From NCBI RefSeq assembly GCF_052857255.1, contig NC_135498.1, positions 162,870,124-162,934,123 on the forward strand: 64,000 nt of DNA, in the 5' to 3' direction. Shown here piece by piece: positions 9,938 through 21,618 of this stretch; within the stretch, counting starts at the first letter, position 1; every line of letters begins with the position of its first letter. The DNA is from Amblyomma americanum. Its lineage: Eukaryota > Arthropoda > Arachnida > Ixodida > Ixodidae. The notes under the pieces are model-generated. The model was given only the letters and a program-made list of their open reading frames with translations. It was not told the origin of the DNA and ran no database searches. A program made the translations under genes and the position numbers.

Positions 9938-12090
9938 TGTGGAGAACCTGTTTCCCCCCTCCATTTCGACGCAGCCCATCTTCACCATCGGGAGTCATGA
10001 CAGTACCGGCAGGGCGAGGAGGGAAGTCTTCCTCATGTGGGAAGCGGAAACAGCGACGGGAACGCCACCTCGAAGGCTAAGCGTAACTCCACAGAGCCGT
10101 TGAGAGTCTCTTCGGGATCCGGCCAGCCTCGTGAACGGTTGCAGCCGCAGGCTCGTGTCACCTTCCGCAGCAGGCGAACGGAGATCCGTCGGGCCTTGCC
10201 GTTGAACTTCTGGGTCCAGGCAGCAAAGTGAGCGCAGCAAACGCGCGCTCTCGACATCTTCCCCAGCAAATTCTCGCGGATGACTGTGCACCAAGGATGC
10301 GGCGCGCACAGGACAACCCGGCCGCCACTGTCGGCGCATACAAACCTTCGCCACCGATACCACCGAATTCGAAGATGCTAGCAAGGCTAAGCTGCTTTCT
10401 TGATGGGGAGCTGAGCGTAATAGCAGCATGAGAGAATTGCCGTGCATTATACGCTTTTGATGAGGACTTCATCGATACACCTGCGGAAGTAGAACCTACG
10501 AGGTCCGCGCATAGAGAGCGAGACCAAGCCGTCCACGGAGAACAGCAAGCCAGAAGCGAGTGAATGCGGAAGCCTGGAGGGTGGCCCGATTTTTCTTGTA
10601 CATGCATGGAAATATGTTCTGTTGTCTCATTGGCTCTGGGAGCCGGTTGACCTAATCAGCTGATTTGCATTGCAGCCGTGACTGCAAGAAAAGCACTGTG
10701 GCGCTCCAACACTCCGAGAAGCGGTGGGCGCCGTTGGCTCATAAGTTGCTGGTATGGCAGCGAGAGAGTAGGGTCACCTTGGAAGAAACGTATCTCCTCG
10801 TGGCGTTGTCTTCTAGCGGTTGTCCTTGGCCCTTTGTTGGCACCGGCAAGTGCAGAGCGAGTAGGCCTAAGGCTCTTCGGGAGTTGCCTGTCACTTTTGG
10901 GAGGACACAGTCGTACCGCGGCACAAGCACACGCAAACGTGTTTGCTTCTTTTATATTAACCTCGCTAGAGCTGAGATGTCTCGCTCAACTTCAGAAAGC
11001 TGACTGTTCAGACGAACTTGACTTCCTTAGCCTGTGAAGCGAACATATAATTTTGAAGAACGAAAGACGCTATGCAGTTCAAGTGAGCGTAACATCAACA
11101 TGCCGGAAAGCGAACCACGAATGTGTTTCGATCGACGAGAGCCTTCAACCTTCAAATTAACCGAGCGTTTGGGCGGTGCCGGATAGAATTGTTAGGCATT
11201 CGAATTGCTCCGCACTTTAACTAATTGTCAATTTGCGCGGTCGGCATTGCATTTTATTCACACTTTTGTAGATTATAGGAGCTATATGCAGAGTTCGATA
11301 GAAGCCACCCCGGCCTGCTGTCTATTGTATGGGTCCCTGCCTGCTGCCTTGCGGGCGTGAGTCATCACAAGATGCGGAGTCTTCGGCGAGCAGTTTGAAG
11401 CGGCTACGAGTGGGGGAGCCATCCCCCCTTCCTTCCAGCAAAGGTGCGTCAGTTCGAACAGCACCCTCCCGGCACGCTAAATTTGGGTGCCTGCTGCGGG
11501 ACAAGGACTGGTGCCCGGTGACCTTGCTGTTCATCGCATTACCACGGCACCCCGCCGGTACGAGCTGGCTTGCAGTCGTCACCGAAACGCTCGTGGCCTC
11601 TTCGTCCATGGTATCCATGAACGGATTGAACCATAGGGCGATATTTAAGGAGGGAGGAATGTGGAAAACCGGTTTCCCCCCTCTGTTTCGACGCGGCCCA
11701 TCTTCACCATCGGGCGTCAGGACAACACCGGCAGGACGAGGATGGAAGTCTCCCTCATCGGTGAAGCGGAAACAGCGACGGGAGCGCCACCTCAAAGGCT
11801 GAGCGGAACTCCGAGGAGCCGTTGAGGGTCTCCTAATGATCCTGCCACCGCCGTGAGCGGTTGGAGCCGCACGCTCTCGACAGCTGCCGCGGCAGGCGAA
11901 CGGAGATCCATCGGGCGTTGCCGCTGCACTTCTGGTTCCAGGCAGCGAAGTGAGCGCAGCAAACGCGCGCTCTCGGCCTCTTCGCCTGCAAATGCTCGGG
12001 GTTGGGTTTGCCCCAAAAATGCGGCTCGCACGGGAAAACCCGGCCGCCAGTGTCGGCGCATACAAACGTTCGCCACCGATACCACCGAAG
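9938..12090 (+). mobile_element. LTR-type element lacking gag and pol
   Basis: Two direct repeats of 431 bp (9938-10368 and 11660-12090) both begin TGTGGARAACC and stay collinear to CGCCACCGATACCACCGAA. A purine-rich tract (AAGGAGGGAGGAA, 11647-11659) directly precedes the right copy, as expected of the polypurine tract before a 3' LTR. The 1.29-kb interior has no recognisable gag, protease or RT. After the right copy the sequence continues in LTR-like fashion (TTGTATTAAAC near 12208) while the left copy diverges, so the left LTR may be truncated. It reads as a non-autonomous LTR element or a strongly deleted Gypsy copy. Confidence 0.6.
11647..11659 (+). promoter_or_regulatory. Polypurine tract before the right direct repeat
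   Basis: AAGGAGGGAGGAA sits immediately 5' of TGTGGAAAACC. In LTR retroelements this is where plus-strand DNA synthesis primes. Its position fixes the left boundary of the 3' LTR at 11660. Confidence 0.6.
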
Positions 12091-12771
12091 TCCCGCCCCT
12101 GCCCCAGCCGGTAAGTGCAAAGCTCTTGTTACATAGCCTTCTATTTCCGAGGAATGCCTCGTGGATGTATTGTAGCTAGCTGGCCCGCTCTGTGTATTGT
12201 TTGCTTTTGTATTAAACAGCATATCATTGTTCACGCTTTTTCGTCCCTTCCGTTTGTTCCCTCGACCACTATCTGCCCCGCGGTTAGCGAGCGGAAACGC
12301 TGCATCCGCGGAGTGGGAGTGCGGGGGTGGAAGGCTGTCCCCCATAATTACACAAACGTTGTCAATGTTCTTATTTTCTGTGAGAAAAATCCTTAACGTA
12401 AGTAACGGCTCTGATGAAGGTGACAGTTCTTGAGCAGAGGGTGCAGCGGCAATAGACGAAGCTTGACGATGTATGGAGCCTCTCACTTTCTACCCAGCGT
12501 TTGTCTGAAGTAGTGGAGAAATGCCTCAAAACTTATTACTGCTATACTTAATCCAACGATCCTGTCGTCGGCCGGACCTGTTCCGCACTTTGTTAATTAT
12601 TTGCGGGAGCGTCTGCAACTCTTGCTGAATAGCCAGCAAGCTTTGCCATGCATCTTATCTATACTGACCTTTTCCGGTTAAATCATCCGTATTTCAAAAA
12701 CTAGATACCACATACGTTTGGAGGATTTTTTTTTTCGGTTTACATGGAAGTTTCTCAGCCCTAGAACCTGT

Positions 12772-13075
12772 CGAGGTGGCTCAGTGGTTAAGGCTCTCGT
12801 CTACTGAGATCCCGACCGCAGCGGCCGCGTTTTGATGAAGGTGGAAAGCAAAAGGTCAGTGCACGTTATGATCACCAGGTGGTTGAAATTATTGGTTTGG
12901 TTTGGTTGGTTTCTGGGGAAAAGAAATGGCGCTGTATTTGTCGCATTTGTCGCACAGCTTGGCGGTCACCTTAACTGCACGGCAAGGAAAAAGATAAAGG
13001 AGAGACTGAGAAAAGATAGGAAGAAATAGGTGCCGTAATGGAGGGCTCCGGAATAATTTCGGCCACCTGGGCATC
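12772..13075. mobile_element. Fold-back SINE: two half elements head to head
   Basis: 12772-12892 is the 5' half of a Ruka-like SINE on the plus strand (tRNA-like head GGTGGCTCAGTGGTTAAGG, then body to CAGGTGGTTGAAATTATT). 12893-13075 is the 3' half of another copy on the minus strand (TGGTTTCTGGGGAAAAGAAATGGCG back to CCGGAATAATTTCGGCCACC). The junction falls where one copy's GGTGGTTGAAATTATT could pair with the other's AATAATTTCGGCCACC. Confidence 0.65.
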
Positions 13076-14712
13076 TTCCCTTCCCTACGCTTCGTGTCTG
13101 TGAATCGCCACCACTCTAAGAAGCACTTGGCACGGGTGTGGAGGCGGCGGCTCACCAGAGGCGAGGACTCGCCGCAGAAAAAGGAGGCCCCTCTTGAGGA
13201 AACAGGGCATTTTTCCGTAGCAGGAGAGCCTTCTGTCACCCCATAGCACAGTAAAAAGAAGAAAAGCGCATTTCTTCCCCGGCACTCGTTGTGAGCACAC
13301 GTGTAGGCTGTCAGCTGCCGCTCCCGCGTTGAGCGGAATTGGACCCTGCGGCGGCCTGGCGAGCTGAACGACGAGGCGTCGGCGACAGCGACAACTGCGG
13401 CGACGCCAACCACAACAGAACCAAGGCTCTGCGGCAGATGAAGTGGAAGCAGGACCATCTGGGCTCCGGTTCACGAAAGTAACGTGAACATGCTTGGTCC
13501 TTCGGTGCGTGTCGAGAAAGCCCGATGCGCTCGGCGGACTGAAAAGTGTTCACCTCCTATCACGATAACGCAGAACAACACAAAACAAAGCGAATAAACG
13601 CATTTGTGCATACGACTGCCAAAGCACCGCGCTAACACAGAGCGCAATGTCGCAAACATAACACGCTAGCTGCACTACACATAAGAACAAAAGCATTGAT
13701 GCAAATGTTATGTACACATCTGTGGCACCCACATCGCAAACACCCTGCACAAACTAAAACCAAAGTCGTGTCCAGAAAAGGGGAATCGGCAAAAGCCGAA
13801 GGCGAACGCCCCGGTGCCATCGCACCTTCGCGGCTTCGGTTGTCGTGAGAACCCATCAAATTTTGCTTTAATTAGCAGCACTCTGTGTGTCTGACCATTG
13901 GGGTTAGCGTTCACCTGGAATGATAGGATGGACTAGTTAACTGATGCGTAGAGCTGGTGACAAGAAAAGACCGGCTCATTTTATTGTTTTAAGAACCTTT
14001 TAAACCACCTATACAAACGAATACTGGACCTGGTAGTCGGAACGAGATCTTTATGCTTTTCACCACATTTACTCGGGCTATTCTTTAGTTCTTCGTATAA
14101 TCGCTATTTGTGTGATTTCTGCAACATTTACTAATAAGCATGTTAAATGCCTTTTGTAATTTCCCTGCTGTAACTTAGCCCTATCATACAACAGTGTGAC
14201 GTTCCTTGTGTGCGCTACGAGGTTCCGCGTTCGACGGCGCGGCGTAGACGGAGACCCAGATGACAGCGGCATCATCAAATACCCAGCCATGCTCTTTGAG
14301 AGTGACGACCAGAACGAAGGGGTTTAAGCCCAACCGGACCCTCTTTCCATAGTGTCGGCACAAGTCGAACGCCGCCGCCGCCGTCGCCGCCGCGGGGAAA
14401 CGGGCTTTAGCCTCCCCAATTACCGTGGCCGTTCCAGGGGGCCTCGTTTCGGCGGGCCTGGCCCCGTGGCAAGACGGTGGGCATCATCAATCAACCCTCC
14501 CGAGCACATCCCAGGACAAGGGACCACTTTCCCGGCCTTTTAGTGACCTCGCGTTCCGGCCTTGAGGGGCGAGTGTCAGTTGATGGAGAACGGAGGCCGG
14601 TGACCCGCGAGAACCGACAGCGGGCCAGAGCGCGCCTTACCACAGCCGACGCTATGCGCTACCTTGAAGACAACCTTCTTTCCCTCGGACTCAACACGTG
14701 AGGGGGGCGAGA
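13076..14712. other. No supported gene; CCG-rich tract and a possible element 3' end
   Basis: Open frames around 13085-13560 are antisense, overlapping and lack family resemblance. A GCC-repeat tract lies at about 14368-14395. The last ~150 bases (14580-14700) end in GGACTCAACACGTGAGGGGGGCGAGA, a purine run directly before the LTR-like sequence at 14713, so part of this may be the decayed 3' interior of an LTR element. Confidence 0.35.
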
Positions 14713-15104
14713 TGTGTTTGTGCGCCCAAGTGAAAGCCCTAGCCCCCCCCCCCCCCCCCACTCCGGCGTGGGCGTCCTCACCCTAAGGAGTGTGGGGAGA
14801 AGAGGATATAAAAATCGACAAGCAGTACGGAAGAAGGACGCTCAGGACGACATCGTTCGCCAAGAGGGCCTTCAGCGCCGAAGCCCGACGGCGTGCAGCT
14901 TCTGCCAGCAACCGCTCGAGCTCAACTCCGGAGCCCCTCCATCGTCCCCATGAAGTCGTCGGCACGTAAGCTCGGACGCCCCAGCCTCTGAATCTTAATC
15001 ATGTATAATTATTGAATATATCTGTTTGTTTAAACTGAGCCATACGGTGTCTCTTTGCCTCTCCGTCCCGTGTGGACCTGCGCATTATGGGGGTCATCAC
15101 AACA
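14713..15104 (+). mobile_element. LTR-like sequence, solo or 3' LTR
   Basis: It begins TGTGTTTGTGCGCCC right after the purine tract GAGGGGGGCGAGA, contains a TATA box (14807-14814) and ends at GGTCATCACAACA, giving TG...CA ends. No matching second copy was found in the window, which suggests a solo LTR or a partner outside. Boundaries are by eye. Confidence 0.45.
14807..14814 (+). promoter_or_regulatory. TATA box of the LTR-like sequence
   Basis: TATAAAAA within GGAGAAGAGGATATAAAAATCG, about 95 bases into the LTR-like segment, where an LTR Pol II core promoter would be expected. Confidence 0.45.
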
Positions 15105-16839
15105 GTTTGTAAATACCTTCACCTGCGTGACACGCTTGATGTCTGTCCCAATCACAAGCTTGAAAGGGTTTCAATCGTTAGGAGGAACGTAACAGTGAAC
15201 CATTGCGATAACTACTCTGGCCACTTAGCAACCATTGATGCAACCGTTCCTTACCGACATCTACCGCAGATGCATGAACTTAATTGGTGCATGACAGCAA
15301 AACACCCCTCGAAAACACCCGTCATCAAAACCTTGCCAGCACCGTGACTATGCCGTGATCCTCTAATATAGAAAAACACTGCTATAACCTCCGTGGTGAA
15401 GCCCCCTATACTACTTTCGTAGTCAGTAGCTTATTAACTATGTAACGTCATACAGCAGGTGCGGTTACGCTGGCTAAGATATTACTCTTTAGAAATTTGC
15501 GCGGTTGTTGTTTTTTGTTTGTTTTACGGGCTTTAACGTTCCAAAGCGACTCAGGCTATTAGGGACGCCGTACCATGTTAACAAAAACACTAAAATGGGA
15601 GTAAATGGCTTGCCTTCCAGTGCTCACCCAAAAGGAAGTTTATTTACTCCATATGAATGGAGTATTTTTTGCTCCATTGTACTAATGAGTTATTTACGAG
15701 TACAAGGGCGTAAATTTCATATTACCAAAGAAATGGGGCCGAAAAATTGTGTCTCGTTTATTTCTCCTCATTCACGCTCATTCTTGAAGCAATGCCAAGG
15801 CGGAAAGGGGCAGTAGCTTCGGAGCCGCCGGCAGCCTAGCTTGAGAAACTGCTGTGCCCGAATGTTACCCCGCGTCACGCTTTCGTTTCGGCGTCTGCAA
15901 ACCAGCGGCGGCGTAGGCGCAGACGGTATCAGTAGTCTGCTTGTCGTCTGCTTTGGCCGTATGAGCTCGTTTGGTTGACTATGTTCGTAGATAAAGGGAC
16001 GTAACATTAGAATCAGCAGTTCAAATCTGAAAAGGAGCCGCGAGGGAGATTTCATGGTCATGCACCACGCTATATTTGACTAAAACCAGAGCAGAATAAG
16101 TTTAAAATGAAAACTACCCTGAAAGCAGTTTGGTAAGGCAGTGTTTCTTTTCATATTGATTTCATAAAGGCTTGGCTTTTCAATGGACTGAGGAGAAATG
16201 CAGCGTCATCAGCTTAAACAAGAGTTCAGCGTTGAAACTAATTATGCTCTTCCAAAGTTCCATCTTCATGCAACGCAATATAATCTGCTGCAACACACAG
16301 CAAGAACCACACTGAAAAAAAAGAGCTGTGAGATTTATGCCTAAGCGGAGGCTCTAACGGGGTGGCGAGACTAAAAAAGGAAGGTCAGCTATAGTTGCAT
16401 TGGAGGCTTCATATGAGCAGTTCAAATGTGTAGCTTACTGTAGCGGAAAACGGGGCCAAGCAGATATTTTGTACCGCGGCAGGCGCCCTTGAAGACGCAA
16501 AAGTGAGCTGAGATCCAGCGACGATGGTAAAGAAGGGACCGTCACTCACTGCCTTTATCAGACGGCTGACCAGAAGCAGACGAGACGCTAGGTGGCGAGG
16601 CGGACGGCGCAAAAAGCTGCGTGTTTTCCTTCATTGGGGACTTGGGGCGCATTGATATCAAGAAACTTCATTTAAACATGATAGTTGTAAGGAGGAGATT
16701 CTTCCTAATATTTAGAGCAGGGAGTAAAATAAGTAATTTAGCATATTTTAATTCGTATTGGAAGAATAAATGTTTTTGCAGATGAGGTATAATGGGTGGC
16801 GCCAACCATTTAACCTCCCATTTGGGTTGATTCTTGTTG
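15105..16839. other. Mostly unassigned; short SINE tail at 15518-15575
   Basis: The only recognisable piece is TTTACGGGCTTTAACGTTCC then AAAGCGACTCAGGCTATTAGGGACGCCGTA (15518-15575), the 3' end of the second SINE subtype, truncated. No gene is supported in the rest. Confidence 0.4.
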
Positions 16840-17140
16840 ACAGTGTAGTGGATGGCTCCAGAAAATTTCTACTCCCTGGACTTTTTTTACTTACTGCAGC
16901 AGAGTACCCTCTGGCATAAATATTTAAACATAGATTATACACGTCGGACTCTCCATGGAAGTCCAGTAACTTCCAGTGGTGCAGCCCAGATATCCAACGT
17001 GCACCGATATCTCTCAGTACGCGCGCCTCTATCATTTAGCATCAGCTGAATTGTGATAGCCGCGGCCGGGATCGAACCCGCGTCTTTCGAGTCAGCAGCC
17101 GAAACCCATGACCGCTGAGCCTCTGCGGCGGCTGGGTTTC
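16840..17140 (-). mobile_element. SINE copy split by about 110 bp
   Basis: Minus-strand SINE with a complete tRNA-like head at 17055-17140 (GCCGCGGCCGGGATCGAACC, then GAGTCAGCAGCCG) and body at 16995-17050 (CGTGCACCGATATCTCTCAG). Further body at 16840-16880 (GTGTAGTGGATGGCTCC) is separated by about 110 bp of unrelated sequence. Confidence 0.6.
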
Positions 17141-17407
17141 TGTTGATCAACCTGAAATAGCTTTGCATTGAATTGCTTGAATTCCGTCCATGATTATTTA
17201 TTTCAAGGATAGGTTGGCGGTGGGAAACGTAGATATTCCGTAGGGAAATCACACGGCCAGAACCTCGGTACCTGCTCTAACACACAAATTTAAGGATATA
17301 TTGCCACTGACAAATGGTAGACATATGGTAAGGTCATGTTTAGTGTTGTTGGACGGGATTGCAGAGCACCAGAGATAGCGAGAGAAGAAGACGTTAGGCC
17401 GCAGCTC

Positions 17408-17648
17408 GGTACGGTTATAAGGGGTATAACGCCCGAAAGCGAATCGGGCTATGGCGGACGTCATAGCGGAGAGCTCCGAATAAATTCGACCGCCAGTGGG
17501 AGCTTTAACGTGCATTGACATTCCACAGCACAGATGCGTGAAGTATTTCACCTCCTTCGAAATGCGACCGCTGAGGCTAATATCGAGCCTGTGTCTGTCG
17601 GGTCAGCTGCAGAGCACCATAACTACTGAACCAGTGCCACGGCTTTTA
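17408..17648 (-). mobile_element. Diverged full-length SINE
   Basis: Minus-strand copy running from a head ending near CAGTGCCACGGC (17648) through TCCTTCGAAATGCGACCGCTG and TTTAACGTGCATTGACATTCCACAGC to the tail near 17410. More substitutions than the other SINEs, including in the B-box region (ATATCGAGCC in place of GATCGAACC). Confidence 0.6.
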
Positions 17649-18279
17649 GGGCAAAATGGTAATAAGGCCAACAAGGTGGCATGTAATGCAGATAGTCCTC
17701 CTAGCTACTTGCAACGGATAGGAGAGTGCCACAGAGAAAAGAAGTGTCCTGTGAAATAGACCCCGAGCCATACTGGCAACCATGAGAAGCATTGCCGACT
17801 ATAGTACGCCATAGCGGTGACGCCACAGCCGAATAACTTTTCTTTGTTACCAAAAAGCAGCGAGATTGGCAAAATTACTATAACTATCTCTTGCAGTGTC
17901 TCTGAACTTGAAGGGACTCTTCCGTTTTTCATTCACTTAAGCCCTCAGGAACATCGAAAAGCTAACCGATGCCACGGCCAGACTCGTCCCACAAGCAAAG
18001 CAGCTGCCAACACCATCCTGAAGGATGACCTAGGTGGTACAGCATGCACGGCGGGGCAAGGAAAGAGGGTACCACACGACGTTGGTATAGTGCCGCGTCT
18101 CTTCAGATGGGTTGAAGCACTGAGGTTTTGTCGTAACTTTAGCGCTCCTTTAGACTAAAGAATTTTTCTTTTATACTTGAATACGTAAAATTCAGAGAAG
18201 GCTGTGTGTACTTTAAGAGCAGCCTTATAACAAAAATGTTTTTTTTTCTACAGAACTCGTGCTTAGCACAACACAGCGT

Positions 18280-18645
18280 TCACAACGGCGGTAAGACAAG
18301 GCCGACTGTCGCTGGCTGAGTTGGTAGGTTCGCCACCAGGACGGACATGTTCCGTGCCACCACCGAGCCGTTGGCGAATTCCTCGCCCTGGGCACCCATT
18401 TCTTTTTCTTCGCCGGCGGAGACGAGCGTCTCTATTCGGCGCACCAGCGCGGACACGTTCTGCGCGAGTTCGGCGCCGAGCGGCTCGCTGGCAAGCCGCC
18501 ATGAGACCAGGGCGAGCAGCGCCGACACCAGCCACAGCAAGGCGCCCGCCATCAGGAGGCCACACGCAAGACCCGACAGTCGTGGTGCCGCCGGGTCACC
18601 CGAAGTACGATCGGCACCGCTAACATCATTCAGCTCGGTGGAGAC
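18280..18645 (-). CDS. Terminal coding exon of a host membrane-protein gene
   Basis: On the minus strand the exon starts at 18645 after the acceptor CTCTCCGCAACGCAG and stays open for 121 codons to TGA at 18282-18280. An in-frame TGA just upstream of the acceptor limits the start. Residues about 24-48 of the exon form a strong hydrophobic segment (LLMAGALLWLVSALLALVSW). After it come three N-x-S/T sites (NVS, NGS, NMS) and an amphipathic stretch (ELAQNVSALVRRIETLVS). Glycosylation sites only after the segment suggest a signal-anchored protein with a lumenal or extracellular C-terminus. The exon begins in phase 0, matching the donor at 44324. Protein family not recognised. An isolated ORF is the alternative, but composition and splice phase favour a real exon. 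Confidence 0.6.
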   Translation of the reverse strand, partial: VSTELNDVSGADRTSGDPAAPRLSGLACGLLMAGALLWLVSALLALVSWRLASEPLGAELAQNVSALVRRIETLVSAGEEKEMGAQGEEFANGSVVARNMSVLVANLPTQPATVGLVLPPL

Positions 18646-20789
18646 CTGCGTTGCGGAGAGTCAGCGCATTATTTATGGCCCTGCTGCACAAGTATTATTT
18701 TCCCTATTCATTTGTCACAATGTTTGACAATCTTGCACATCGCATTTCATGCCATAGGCGGTGCCTGGCATCACTTGCCTGCTGTAAACAGAGACGCCTC
18801 AAGCGACTGCTGGTAATAAAAAGAAGCATGTATAAATCATTGTTAGGAAACGAGAGCCTTGTTCCAACTCGATAATATGGAGCGATAGTCTTAGGCGACA
18901 AATTGTAACGAACATTTAGAATGGGTCCTTCGGTGTCTCAGACCTCTTGTTCATGTCGAAAGCAAATAAATTCTGACGGGAAAGAGCAGTTTTCTAAAAC
19001 AAAACACATTTCCCGATATTTTTGAAGCTGAGAAGAGCTTAATATTGAATGGTTTGACCAAAATTCCTCAGCTCAATCACGAAGAAGTACTGCCACTGGC
19101 GAAGTCATAATATAATATGACGTGCTTGGAACCCGTACGTGTTCCTTACGGAAAACCAACATAACACACCACCGTTACATGACAAGGTTCGCTTTTAAAT
19201 TTTAATCATTCGGGTTCTAAATCTGGTTCTGGTAAATGAACATGTAAGTGTTCCGAAAACACACACTATACCTTAATTTGATCAGTGACTGTGCATTTCT
19301 TTCGACAATACCTTGCACCGAGAGTCCAAGTTTGCGTACATGGCTGAAGCCAGCTAGATAGACGGAACAACAGATAAGACAACAGACAGCAGAAGGAGGC
19401 CTGCGTGTATGCATGCAGACCTACCAACACGACCAGTGCTCTGTACTAATGAAATTTACCTGAAAGATTTATTGTTTTCACACGGCTTTCTTGCAGCAAG
19501 AATGACAATGACTGAGAACAGCGTTACACCAGCCCAGTTACCAATCTAGGAATGCACAATACTGTGGACCAATGAAAATGAATTATTTAAATGCGCTGTG
19601 CTCCAACCGATAGCTCCTAACACCGAGAATGTGCGGCTAAGAAACGTTAGGAGACTTGAATTTTTGCTTTCGGGATTAATCTTCTTCACAACGGTTTGCT
19701 GAAGTTGAGATATGCGTGTGAGCTGTTTGATGCACGCAACAGCCCCGATTCATTTCAGCTTGGCCTCAAAGCGCACAGCATGTCAAGCAAGTTTCACCCA
19801 CAAGACCACGGCCGAGGTCCACAAAGCTTAGCTGACCTCGGGCTTTGCAGCGTTTTTGGCAGCTGATTTTCATGACTTTCGGAGTGCTTCCGGTCAGGTA
19901 TATCTCACGAGTGGTAAGCGCATAAAAGCTCGGTATCAAGAAGCGTTCTTGTGAAAAGAGTTTCCGAACTGGCCGCAAAATGTCTGAAAATCTCAACCAG
20001 CGGAGATTTCGTGCGAATAGCAAAGCAATATTTCACAGTGGGCGTTCTACAGCAAGCACGAACGGTTTTGCAGCGATACAGCTTGTTCAGTACATGGGCT
20101 CAAAATGCGCTATGTAAGGTCGTCTTCATGCAGTGCGAGCCAATATACGTGCGCTGTGTGAAAAGCGGCGCCTCGCTACAGCTGTGCCCTAAGCGACAGA
20201 GCGTTTTACTCATTCGATAACACTAGACACTGAGTAAAACCGAGGACACTTCTGCGTTTACCTCTCATACACTCAGCGTATTATTACAGAGGTTAGCTCA
20301 ACTGCAGGCGCGAAAAGCTGCTGTCAGGGAACACACAAATCCAGGTCACCCCGACCACTTGGTCACCCGAGCACTGTTGACGACGTCGTCAACAACACCG
20401 CGACAGAACCACGCCCTCTTTGCCTTTCGTCTGTACAGTAACACTACCCTCCTGCGCCCCGCCGAAGAAACACAGCACGTGTACGTCCTAAGGTGGCTGG
20501 ATCGAATCGTAGGACATAAGACGCGCGACGTGCACGAGCTGTGTGGATGTTGCCATGGTAGGAGAATTGGCGTGCAGGGACGTGATTTCTTATGCCACAT
20601 TGCTCAGTTGCCTCAAGACGCGTTAAGGACCGACGTAACGAGGCAGTAGCTTCTCGCACTGGCCGACACGGCCCACCGCGAGCCAGAGGAGTACGAGGGA
20701 GAGGGAAGCATTGTGGGTGTAACAGTGATGAATGTCGGAACAACGTTTTTTTTTGGCGGTCTTAGAAGCGTCGAGGCGTATCACGGATC
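18646..20789. other. 3' end of host intron 2; no element recognised
   Basis: About 2.1 kb of sequence without a supported exon, SINE or transposon coding region. Open frames at 20.3-20.7 kb are short and overlap on both strands, so no gene is claimed. Confidence 0.4.
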
Positions 20790-21618
20790 TCCCCGGAAAA
20801 CACTCGGACCGAAAGAATGGACTAAGCGACAGGTGTACCCACAGAGGCACACATTTAATACACCGTACGTGACACACACACTAGCACACAAAACTAACAA
20901 AACTAACACAAAACACAGACTATAAATACACATGACCCGGGAACACTGCTACCGGCGTCTACTACTAGCGTTCTCCTATTAGCGGTCGGCGTTCGTGCTC
21001 ACGGTTAGTTCGGTGCGGCTGCGGCGTTGTATGGGTCCAGTAGCCGGCATCGAGGTGGAGTTCGACGTGCTGCGGCTGGCGTCGCTGGCGGCGTCGTGCA
21101 AGCTCCCGGTCCAAGCGCCTGTGGAGGTGATGCCGTTGTTGTTGGCGTTGGGGGCACAACCCGGATGGGTGGCAACAGCGCTGGAGACACCCCTGGACCT
21201 AGGCAGGTGGTAGCCTCCTAAGTTAACTCCCCAGAAAGGGGTCAGGAAAGGCAAAAACTCCACGATGCGAAGCCTTAAAACGCGAGCTCACCGGAGCATT
21301 AGCAGGCGTCGCTCTCTTCCTGCCGAAGCGTTCCTGACGCGCCGGAGCCTCCGCTTCTCTGTTCTCCCCCCCGGACCTCGCTCTCTCTCGCCCTTTTATA
21401 GCCTTGGCGTTAGTCCACGTTAGCCTTTTCGTCGTCTTGTCGTTCTTTTCTTCTCCACCAATCATTTCTCTTCATTTCACCGAATGCTTCTCCACCAACC
21501 ATCTCTCTCCACCTCACCGAATGCTTCTTCTTCACCTTCTTTAGTCTTCGGTCAATGCACGTCGTCTTCTTCACACCTCTTTCCTTCATAATTTTAGTTT
21601 AGATTATTATATGGGACA
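20790..21618 (-). repeat. LTR of a Gmr1-like element, minus orientation
   Basis: On the minus strand it starts near TGTCCCATATAATAATC (21618), directly after the purine tract GAGAGAGGGGG. It carries a TATA box and runs to TAGTCCATTCTTTCGGTCC near 20810. The segments at 20790-20880 and 20980-21230 correspond, inverted, to 52105-52200 and 51740-52020, where the 5' LTR of the same family lies. The purine tract upstream marks this as the 3' LTR. The exact 3' end is unclear because the two copies diverge after GAT(C)CGTGA. Confidence 0.6.
21391..21400 (-). promoter_or_regulatory. TATA box of the minus-strand LTR
   Basis: Minus strand reads GGCTATAAAAGGGCGAGAG, a good Pol II TATA element about 220 bases into the LTR, preceding GC-rich sequence that would be R/U5. 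Confidence 0.55.

Noticed and set aside
10665..11037. Two overlapping plus frames of 112 and 119 codons in the interior of the 9.9-12.1 kb element
   Set aside because: Different frames, no motif, composition like surrounding DNA. Not gag or protease as far as can be read.
12889..13458. 189-codon minus-strand open frame
   Set aside because: Its lower part is SINE sequence and the rest overlaps three other open frames on the same strand. No conserved motif seen.
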